From NCBI RefSeq assembly GCF_013410035.1, contig NZ_JACCBW010000001.1, forward strand, positions 868,001-932,000: 64,000 nt of DNA, written 5' to 3'. Numbering within the stretch: the stretch's first letter is position 1; every line of letters starts with the position of its first letter. The stretch is from Nocardioides cavernae (GTDB lineage Bacteria > Actinomycetota > Actinomycetes > Propionibacteriales > Nocardioidaceae). The translations under genes were made by a program, and so were the position numbers. The notes below the pieces were generated by a model. The model worked only from the letters and a program-made list of their open reading frames with translations. It was not told the DNA's origin and did no database searches. Shown here in pieces: positions 8,964-15,240 of the stretch.

Positions 8964-9060
8964 GATACGCGCGTCGTACGACGATCGCCAGCCGGCGGCG
9001 GGGAGACCTGGGCCACACCCGGGGCGGGCTCGCGGCCCGGACGCCGGCCTCACGCGTGCT

Positions 9061-9159
9061 GGGGTAGTCCAGTGAGTTCTGGCTGGCTTGCGGGCCCGGA
9101 GGCGACCACTTCCCACTGGACTACCCCGGCGGCGGAGCCAAAGCTCACTGGAGTACGCC
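9061..9159. repeat. Compound palindromic repeat with three copies of GTA(G/C)TCCAGTG
   Basis: GGGGTAGTCCAGTG (9061-9074) is perfectly inverted at 9114-9127. A longer but imperfect second arm is at 9136-9156 (about 17 of 20 bases match the inverse of 9064-9084). One left arm can thus pair with either of two right arms. The ends share GTAGTCC with the palindrome at 6814. No reading frame worth calling crosses it. It may be a REP/REPIN-like element or part of the leader RNA upstream of the MFS gene. Confidence 0.55.
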
Positions 9160-9190
9160 GTGGGGGCCGGCGGCGACCCCGGAAATGCAG

Positions 9191-9366
9191 CGACCCGCAG
9201 GCTGCTGCCCCTCGGAGAGGGGCCCCGGCGGATGAACTCCGGGAGCCTGCGGGTCGGGTGGCTGCAGTGGATTCGCCGGCAGCTGTCGGCGGACCGGGCT
9301 GCCTAGCGGGCAGCCACCTCACTCATCCGAAAAGAACTCATTCTTCGGATCACCTCCCTTCTGTGT
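9191..9366 (-). ncRNA. Structured leader RNA with mutually exclusive hairpins (putative attenuator)
   Basis: Expected transcription from 9373-9401 would give an RNA starting near 9366. After the small ORF, 9309-9315 can pair with 9297-9303 (7 bp) or, as 9310-9318, with 9257-9265 (9 bp), so the two stems exclude each other. Next comes a 13-bp perfect stem (9244-9256 with 9191-9203) that encloses CCGGG/CCCGG and a 6-bp GAGGGG/CCCCTC hairpin. A short T-run (on the minus strand, about 9184-9186) follows the big stem. The layout resembles ribosome-controlled attenuators. The target would be the MFS-marR operon 300 nt downstream, or the RNA may act by itself. Confidence 0.4.
9303..9341 (-). CDS. 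12-codon leader ORF (MSSFRMSEVAAR)
   Basis: This small minus-strand frame has ideal expression signals: GGAGGTGA (9350-9357) lies 8 nt before ATG 9341, and a consensus-like promoter lies just upstream. The peptide is MSSFRMSEVAAR, and its TAG stop falls in the loop of the 7-bp hairpin 9297-9315. A ribosome at the stop would cover one arm shared by two competing stems. It resembles the start of an HTH protein (FRMSEVAAR), so it could also be the remnant of a truncated regulator. Confidence 0.45.
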   Translation of the reverse strand: MSSFRMSEVAAR

Positions 9367-9372
9367 GCCTCG

Positions 9373-9401
9373 AGCGTACGTCGCGATCCGCGGCCGCTCA
9401 A
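9373..9401 (-). promoter_or_regulatory. Sigma-A-type promoter for the leader ORF
   Basis: On the minus strand TTGAGC (9401-9396) is followed after exactly 17 nt by TACGCT (9378-9373). Transcription would start near 9366, about 25 nt before the leader ORF start codon. Confidence 0.55.
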
Positions 9402-9435
9402 CGCGTTATCCACCCGGTCGGACTAGCGCCCGGGC

Positions 9436-9461
9436 TTGCACCTCCCGTGGCGTCATGTGGT
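9436..9461 (+). promoter_or_regulatory. Possible MerR-type promoter/operator
   Basis: TTGCAC (9436-9441) begins the degenerate dyad ACCTCCCGTGGCGTCATGTGGT (9440-9461), split by the central TGGCG. Elongated-spacer promoters with such dyads are typical for MerR autoregulation. No clear -10 box is visible, so this is weak. Confidence 0.3.
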
Positions 9462-9505
9462 CCGGTGGAGCCACGTCCACCCCATACACGGAACCAGGAG
9501 CACAG

Positions 9506-10402
9506 ATGAGCCTGCCGTTCGTCACCCCACGCGAGGTCAGGATCGGTGACGCGGCAGCGTTCGTCGGCACCACCCCTCGGGCGATCCGGCACTACCACGA
9601 GATCGGGCTGCTCCCCGAGCCCGAGCGGGGCAGCGACGACCGCCGTCGCTACGGGTACGACGACATGATCCGCCTGCTGTGGATCCGACGGATGGCCGAC
9701 GCGGGGATCGCCCTCGACGACATCCGCACGGCCGTCGCCGACCCGGACACCGGCGGCGCCGACGGCGACCGCGAGGTCGCGGCGATGCTCGAGCGGCTGG
9801 AGGGGACCCTCGCCGCCCAGGAGGCCGAGCTCCGGCGCCAGCGGGGCGCCGTGCAGCGCATGCGCCGCGCGGGCAGCAGGAGGGGGCTGCTCTCCGAGCT
9901 CGTGGCCACCCGCCTCGCGGACCTGCCCGAGGGGGCGCTGCGCCAGGCGGACCTGGACACCCTCCTGGTCACCGAACGGATCCTCGGCCCGCTCGGCGCG
10001 GCCGTGCAGGCCGGCCGGTTCATCGCACTCGCGGCCCACCCGGACCTGCAGGAGGAGTCCGACCGCGTGGACGCCGCCGAGGAGTCCCTCGACGACACGG
10101 TCGACGTCGACGACCCTCGCGTGGCAGAGGTGGCAGCGGTCCGGTACGCCTTCGAGCTGGCGCTGAACGCCGTCATCGAGGAGTCCGGTCAGGCGGGGGA
10201 CGAGGAGGCGTTCTTCGACGCGTGGGACGCCGCGCACCCCGACGACGGCGACGAGACCAATCCGCGCCCGGGACCGCAGCGCGGGTCGTCGGGGGCTCTG
10301 GAGGCGATCGCGAAGATGCCCTACGACTTCTCCCCCGCCCGCCTGCGGTGCCTCGAGCTGGTGGCGCAGATGCTCGGCACCGACGGGCGAGCCGTCACCT
10401 GA
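9506..10402 (+). CDS. MerR-family transcriptional regulator
   Basis: This 298-residue regulator has the N-terminal MerR winged helix RIGDAAAFVGTTPRAIRHYHEIGLLPEPERG (about residues 11-41), then the second wing region DDMIRLLWIRRMADAGIALDDIRTAV. A coiled coil rich in Glu, Arg and Gln (about residues 90-125) should form the dimer. The remaining 170 residues are an all-helical domain with no known ligand pocket. No metal-binding cysteines are present, so it is not a classical metal sensor. ATG 9506 is preceded by AGGAG at 5 nt. The neighbouring genes on the same strand do not suggest a target, so autoregulation is the safest guess. Confidence 0.88.
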   Translation: MSLPFVTPREVRIGDAAAFVGTTPRAIRHYHEIGLLPEPERGSDDRRRYGYDDMIRLLWIRRMADAGIALDDIRTAVADPDTGGADGDREVAAMLERLEGTLAAQEAELRRQRGAVQRMRRAGSRRGLLSELVATRLADLPEGALRQADLDTLLVTERILGPLGAAVQAGRFIALAAHPDLQEESDRVDAAEESLDDTVDVDDPRVAEVAAVRYAFELALNAVIEESGQAGDEEAFFDAWDAAHPDDGDETNPRPGPQRGSSGALEAIAKMPYDFSPARLRCLELVAQMLGTDGRAVT

Positions 10403-10421
10403 CCGCGGGACTGCGGATCGG

Positions 10422-12383
10422 TCAGCCGACCGCCCCTTCGACCGGCGACTCGAACTGCGAGCGGTAGAGGCGGGCGTACGCCCCGTCGGCCGCGAGCAGC
10501 TCGTCGTGCGAGCCCTGCTCGACGATCGACCCGTCCTCCATGACCAGGATCAGGTCGGCGTCGCGGATCGTCGAGAGCCGGTGCGCGATGACGAAGGACG
10601 TGCGGTCCGAGCGCAAGGCCGCCATCGCCTGCTGCAGCAGGAGCTCGGTGCGGGTGTCGACCGACGACGTGGCCTCGTCCAGGATCAGCAGGGCCGGATC
10701 GGACAGCGACGCACGCGCGATGGTGACCAGCTGCCGCTCGCCCGCGGACAGGTTGGACCCGTCCTCGTCGATCATCGTGTCGTAGCCGTCGGGGAGCGAG
10801 TGCACGAACCGGTCCACGAAGGTGGTCCGCGCCGCCTCGAGGATCTCCTCCTCGCTGGCGTCTGGGCGGCCGTAGGCGATGTTGTCGCGGATGGTGCCGG
10901 CGAAGAGCCAGGTGTCCTGCAGGACCATCCCGGTCCGTCCGCGCAGCACGCCGCGCGGGACCGAGGCGATGTCCACGCCGTCGACGAGGATCCGTCCCGA
11001 CTGGGGGTCGTAGAACCTCATCACCAGGTTGACCATCGTGGTCTTGCCCGCCCCGGTCGGGCCGACGATGGCGACGGTGCTGCCGGGCTCGGCGACCAGC
11101 GACAGGTGCTCGATGAGCGGTCGCTCCGGGTCGTAGGAGAACGACACGTCGTCGAAGCGCACCTCGCCGCGGGCGGTCGCGGCCGGGTGGCCGTCGGCGT
11201 CCGCGGACTCCTCCTCGGCGTCGAGGAGCTCGAAGACCCGCTCGGCGGAGGCCACGCCGGACTGGAGCAGGTTGAGCATCGAGGCGACCTGCGTCAGCGG
11301 CTGGGTGAACTGGCGGGTGTACTGGATGAACGCCTGCACGTCACCGAGCGACATCGTGCCGCTGGCGACCCGGAGGCCGCCGAGGACGGCGATCACGACG
11401 TAGTTGAGGTTCCCGACGAACATCATGATCGGCATGATCAGCCCGCTCACGAACTGGGCGCCGTAGGACGCCTGGTAGAGCTCGTCGTTCTGCTCGGCGA
11501 ACACCCGCTCCGACTCGGCCTGGCGCCCGAACACCTTGACGATCGCGTGCCCGGAGAAGGTCTCCTCGATGTGGGCGTTGAGGGTGCCCGTACGGCGCCA
11601 CTGCTGCACGAACATGCCCTGCGAGCGCTTCATCACCGCGCCCGTCACCACCATCGAGATCGGGACCGAGACGAGCGCGACGAGGGCGAGCAGCGGCGAG
11701 ATCCAGAACATCATCGCCAGCACCGCGAACACGGTCAGCAGCGAGTTGAGCATCTGGCTCATCGTCTGCTGGAGGGTCTGGCTGACGTTGTCGATGTCGT
11801 TGGTGGCGCGGCTCAGGAGCTCGCCGCGCGGCTGCTTGTCGAAGTAGCCCAGCGGGAGCCGGTGGACCTTGTCCTCGACCTCGGAGCGCATCCGCAGCAC
11901 CGTGTGCTGGACGACGTCGTTGAGCAGGTAGCCGCCGAGCCAGGCGAGCAGGGACGCGGCCACGTAGACCGCGAGCACGAGCAGCAGGACGTCGGCGACG
12001 GCCGAGAAGTCGACGCCGTCGGTGAGGTCCATCGAGGCGAGCATGTCCGCCTGGTTGGTCTCGCCCTGCGCCCGGAGCGACTCGACGGCCTGCTCCTGGC
12101 TCGCGCCGGAGGACAGCACGTCCTTGCCGATCAGGCCGGCGAAGACCAGGTCGGTGGCGCGGCCGAGGATCTTGGGCCCGATCGCGGTGGCGAGCACGCT
12201 GAGCAGCGTCAGCACGAGGACGGCGTACGCCTTGTGCCGCTCGGGGCGCAGCCGCGCCAGCAGCCGCTTGAGGGACGGCCAGAAGGTGTCGGCCTTCTGG
12301 CCGATCATCCCGCCGCCCATCGGGCCGCGGCCCGGGCCGCCGGGGCCCTGCTGGACCCGCTCGGTCTCCTTCATCTGGCTCAT
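10422..12383 (-). CDS. ABC exporter half-transporter (consensus ATPase subunit)
   Basis: This 653-residue type IV ABC exporter subunit has six transmembrane helices (about residues 50-380) and a C-terminal nucleotide-binding domain. Walker A is GPTGAGKTT, the signature is the atypical LSAGERQ, and Walker B is LLILDEATSSVD with the catalytic Glu. The N-terminus carries a Gly- and Met-rich tail (GPGGPGRGPMGGGM). The partner encoded just upstream has the opposite pattern, as in heterodimeric exporters of the TM287/288 type: the weak site would combine this signature with the partner's Walker B. ATG 12383 lies 1 nt after the partner's stop. Drugs or lipids are likely cargo. Confidence 0.93.
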   Translation of the reverse strand: MSQMKETERVQQGPGGPGRGPMGGGMIGQKADTFWPSLKRLLARLRPERHKAYAVLVLTLLSVLATAIGPKILGRATDLVFAGLIGKDVLSSGASQEQAVESLRAQGETNQADMLASMDLTDGVDFSAVADVLLLVLAVYVAASLLAWLGGYLLNDVVQHTVLRMRSEVEDKVHRLPLGYFDKQPRGELLSRATNDIDNVSQTLQQTMSQMLNSLLTVFAVLAMMFWISPLLALVALVSVPISMVVTGAVMKRSQGMFVQQWRRTGTLNAHIEETFSGHAIVKVFGRQAESERVFAEQNDELYQASYGAQFVSGLIMPIMMFVGNLNYVVIAVLGGLRVASGTMSLGDVQAFIQYTRQFTQPLTQVASMLNLLQSGVASAERVFELLDAEEESADADGHPAATARGEVRFDDVSFSYDPERPLIEHLSLVAEPGSTVAIVGPTGAGKTTMVNLVMRFYDPQSGRILVDGVDIASVPRGVLRGRTGMVLQDTWLFAGTIRDNIAYGRPDASEEEILEAARTTFVDRFVHSLPDGYDTMIDEDGSNLSAGERQLVTIARASLSDPALLILDEATSSVDTRTELLLQQAMAALRSDRTSFVIAHRLSTIRDADLILVMEDGSIVEQGSHDELLAADGAYARLYRSQFESPVEGAVG

Positions 12384-12384
12384 G

Positions 12385-14118
12385 TCATGCCACCTCCTCG
12401 GCGGTCAGCTGCGACCGGACGATCTCCTGGTAGGTCGCGCACGTCTCGAGGAGCGCGTCGTGCGTGCCGGTGCCGACGACCGCGCCGTCCTCCAGCACGA
12501 CGATGCGGTCGGCGTGCCGGATCGTGGCGACGCGCTGCGCCACGATCACCACCGTCGCGTCGCGGGTGACCGGCCTCAGCGCAGCGCGCAGCCTGGCGTC
12601 GGTGGTCAGGTCGAGCGCCGAGAACGAGTCGTCGAACAGGTAGATGTCGGGCCGACGGACCACCGCGCGGGCGATCGCCATCCGCTGGCGCTGTCCGCCG
12701 CTCAGGCTGGTGCCGCCCTGGGCGACCTCGGACGCGAGCCCGTCGGGCATCGCCTCGACGAACTCCCTGGCCTGGGCGATCTCGAGCGCCGCCCACATCT
12801 CCTCCTCGGTGGCGTCGGCCTTGCCGTAGCGGAGGTTGTCGGCGATGGTCCCGCGGAAGAGGAACGCCTTCTGCGGCACGAGGCCCAGTCGCGACCAGAG
12901 GGCCTCCGGCTCGAGGTCGCGCACGTCGACGCCGCCGACGCGCACCGCTCCCCCGGTGACGTCGAAGAGGCGCGGCACGAGGTTGACCAGCGTGGACTTG
13001 CCGGCGCCGGTGGACCCGACGACGGCGACGGTCTCGCCGGGACTCGCCCGCAGCGACACCTCGCGCAGCACCGGCTCGTCGGCCCCGGGGTAGGCGAAGG
13101 TGACGCCGTCGAGCTCGAGGGTGAGCGAGACGGGGAGGTCGGTCACCGGGTCCGCCGGGGGGACGACCGACGACTCGGTGTCGAGCACCTCGGAGATGCG
13201 GTCGGCGCACACGGCGGCCCGCGGCACCATCATCAGCATGAACATCGCCATCATCACCGACATGACGATCTGCATCAGGTAGGAGATGTAGGCCGTCAGC
13301 GCCCCGACCTCCATGTGCCCGTCCTCCACGCGGTGCCCGCCGAACCAGAGCACCCCGACGGTCGCGACGTTGGCCACGATCATGACGGTCGGGAACATCG
13401 CGGCCTGCCAGCGACCGGCGCGGATGGCGACCTCGGTGAGCTGGGTGTTCGCGTCACCGAAGCGCGCGGTCTCGTGCTCCTCGCGGACGAACGCCCGCAC
13501 CACGCGTACGCCCGTGATCTGCTCGCGCAGCAGCCGGTTCACCTCGTCGATGCGCTCCTGCATCAGCCGGAAGCTCGGCACCATCTGCCGCACGATGAGG
13601 CCGATGGAGACACCGAGGACCGGCACCACGGCGAGCACGAGCCACGACAGGCCGACGTCCTCGCGGGCCGCCATGATGATGCCGCCGACCATCATGATCG
13701 GCGCGGCCACCATCAGCGTGCCACCCATCAGCACCAGCATCTGCACCTGCTGGACGTCGTTGGTCTCGCGGGTGATCAGCGACGGCGCACCGAACTGCTG
13801 GACCTCGCGGGCCGAGAAGGACCCGACCCGGTGGAAGATCGCGGCGCGCAGGTCACGGCCGAAGCCCATGGCGTTGCGCGCCGAGAACCAGACGGCGGCG
13901 ATGGAGCAGACGACCTGGACGAGCGAGACGAGCAGCATCAGCCCGCCGTGGCGCACGATGTAGCCCGTGTCACCGGTGACGACGCCCCGGTCGATGATGT
14001 CGGCGTTGAGGCTCGGCAGGTAGAGCGCGGCCATCGTGCCGACGAACTGGAGCGCCACCACGGCGGCGAGGGGTGCGACGTAGGGCGCGAGGTAGGTGCG
14101 CACGAGTCGGAGCAGCAT
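12385..14118 (-). CDS. ABC exporter half-transporter (degenerate ATPase subunit)
   Basis: This 577-residue partner of the next gene begins MLLRLVRTYLAPYVAPLAAVV and has six transmembrane helices. The ATPase domain has Walker A GSTGAGKST and a consensus signature LSGGQRQR. Its Walker B reads IYLFDDSFSALD, where Asp replaces the catalytic Glu, which is the usual mark of the non-hydrolysing site in heterodimeric exporters. The ATG overlaps the TetR stop (TGATG), so the operon is tetR then the two subunits, and the TetR protein probably controls export of its own inducer. Confidence 0.93.
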   Translation of the reverse strand: MLLRLVRTYLAPYVAPLAAVVALQFVGTMAALYLPSLNADIIDRGVVTGDTGYIVRHGGLMLLVSLVQVVCSIAAVWFSARNAMGFGRDLRAAIFHRVGSFSAREVQQFGAPSLITRETNDVQQVQMLVLMGGTLMVAAPIMMVGGIIMAAREDVGLSWLVLAVVPVLGVSIGLIVRQMVPSFRLMQERIDEVNRLLREQITGVRVVRAFVREEHETARFGDANTQLTEVAIRAGRWQAAMFPTVMIVANVATVGVLWFGGHRVEDGHMEVGALTAYISYLMQIVMSVMMAMFMLMMVPRAAVCADRISEVLDTESSVVPPADPVTDLPVSLTLELDGVTFAYPGADEPVLREVSLRASPGETVAVVGSTGAGKSTLVNLVPRLFDVTGGAVRVGGVDVRDLEPEALWSRLGLVPQKAFLFRGTIADNLRYGKADATEEEMWAALEIAQAREFVEAMPDGLASEVAQGGTSLSGGQRQRMAIARAVVRRPDIYLFDDSFSALDLTTDARLRAALRPVTRDATVVIVAQRVATIRHADRIVVLEDGAVVGTGTHDALLETCATYQEIVRSQLTAEEVA

Positions 14119-14708
14119 CAGCGGTCCTCGGTGGTCGACGGGGTCTTCAGCACCCCGTGCAGGACGGTGTCGACGATCTCCTCGGCGGTCAACGGGTGCC
14201 CGTCGGAGATGTGGGGGTGGGTGCCGGAGAAGGTCAGCAGCCTGACCATGTGCATGAGCTGGGCCGGCGGGACGCGGAGCTGGTCGCGGTGCGGCTCGGC
14301 CAGCGCGGTGACGATCGCCGCCAGCCGCTCGCGCTCGGCCTCCATGTGCGCCTTGGCGCGGGGCGGTCCGACCATCCCCATCCGCGTCATCAGCGTGAAG
14401 ACGCGCTCGAAGCGACGCTGGAACAGCTCCACCACCTCGAGCAGCATCGGCGCGAGCGGCAGGTCGCGGTCGATGCCGTAGAGCTGGGCGATGAACGGCG
14501 CGAGGTCGAGCGCGTCCTCGAGCGCTGCCGTGACCAGGTCGTCCTTGGAGTCGAAGACCCGGAAGATCGTCCCCTCGGCCACGCCCGCGGCGTCGGCGAT
14601 CTGCCTGGTCGTCACTGACCGGCCGTGCTCGAGCAGCAGTGGCAGGGTCGCGGTGACCAGGGCCTGGCGCCGGTCGTCGGGAGCCATCGGGCGAGCGCGT
14701 GGGGACAC
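14118..14708 (-). CDS. TetR-family transcriptional regulator
   Basis: This 196-residue repressor leads the ABC exporter operon. The HTH is DDRRQALVTATLPLLLEHG, then TTRQIADAAGVAEGTIFRVFDSKDDL (about residues 30-60), followed by a variable ligand-binding helical domain. GTG 14708 is chosen because the -10 box TATCGT ends 6 nt upstream, which suits a leaderless message; ATG 14687 is the alternative (189 residues), but neither has a ribosome site. A 9+9-bp dyad sits right over the promoter, so the protein probably represses itself and the exporter. Confidence 0.9.
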   Translation of the reverse strand: MSPRARPMAPDDRRQALVTATLPLLLEHGRSVTTRQIADAAGVAEGTIFRVFDSKDDLVTAALEDALDLAPFIAQLYGIDRDLPLAPMLLEVVELFQRRFERVFTLMTRMGMVGPPRAKAHMEAERERLAAIVTALAEPHRDQLRVPPAQLMHMVRLLTFSGTHPHISDGHPLTAEEIVDTVLHGVLKTPSTTEDR

Positions 14709-14714
14709 GCCGCC

Positions 14715-14743
14715 ACGATAAGTGAGTGAGCACTCACTCACAA
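14715..14743 (-). promoter_or_regulatory. TetR promoter with overlapping operator
   Basis: On the minus strand TTGTGA (14743-14738), a 17-nt spacer and TATCGT (14720-14715) form a promoter. The arms GTGAGTGAG (14722-14730) and CTCACTCAC (14733-14741) form a perfect dyad with a 2-nt centre inside the spacer, the classic place for a TetR operator. Confidence 0.7.
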
Positions 14744-14814
14744 GCGCTGGAACCTGGGGGCCTGCCGTTTCCGGGGATGCCGCGAGCTCCGTCGGACATG
14801 GTCGACTCGGAGCC

Positions 14815-15219
14815 ATGAGCCGCATGGACAGCTTCCTCAACTCCAAGCTGGTCGACACGTACGGCGCCGCGCTGGCGCCGTCGTTCGACTTCGTCAACAC
14901 CGGTGCGGGCGCCGAGCTCGACCTGCCGATCCCGCCGCCGGCGGTGAGCGAAGGGATCCAGCAGCTGGTCGCCGACCTCGGCCACACCCTGGCCGGCGTG
15001 AGCCCGGACGGGCTCGAGATCGCGGTGATCACGAAGAAGACGATGCTGAGCTGGGAGACCGCGACCGGCATCCAGGTCACGCCGACCCCGACCGGCTCGC
15101 ACGTCACGATCTTCATGCAGAACATGCCCGGTCGCCCCAAGGCGCTGCTCGACGGCAAGAAGAACAAGAAGTCGGCCCAGAAGCTCGCCGAGCAGATCAG
15201 GGCCAGCGCGCTGGGCTGA
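14815..15219 (+). CDS. Conserved hypothetical protein
   Basis: I do not recognise this 134-residue protein. It begins MSRMDSFLNSKLVDTYGAAL and has alternating hydrophobic strands (ITKKTMLSWETATGIQVTPT, GSHVTIFMQNMP), which suggests a small alpha/beta fold. It ends in a lysine-rich helix (DGKKNKKSAQKLAEQ). No signal peptide or membrane helix is seen, and no catalytic motif. GGAG lies 2 nt before ATG 14815 and 11 nt before ATG 14824, so the first three residues are uncertain. Confidence 0.7.
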   Translation: MSRMDSFLNSKLVDTYGAALAPSFDFVNTGAGAELDLPIPPPAVSEGIQQLVADLGHTLAGVSPDGLEIAVITKKTMLSWETATGIQVTPTPTGSHVTIFMQNMPGRPKALLDGKKNKKSAQKLAEQIRASALG

Positions 15220-15227
15220 TGCGTTTG

Positions 15228-15233
15228 TAGGGT
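15228..15233 (+). promoter_or_regulatory. -10 box of a probable leaderless transcript
   Basis: TAGGGT ends 7 nt before GTG 15241, in the gap after the stop of the preceding gene, with no ribosome site. Confidence 0.45.
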
Positions 15234-15240
15234 GCGACGC

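Noticed and set aside
9232..9306. Plus-strand 24-codon ORF with two Trp codons (MNSGSLRVGWLQWIRR), looks like a trp leader
   Set aside because: No promoter was found for it, its ribosome site is poorly spaced, no tryptophan gene follows, and it is antisense to the better supported leader RNA.
9347..9357. GGATCACCTCC, identical to the 3' end of 16S rRNA
   Set aside because: No rRNA sequence surrounds it; it is simply the complement of a strong Shine-Dalgarno sequence on the minus strand.
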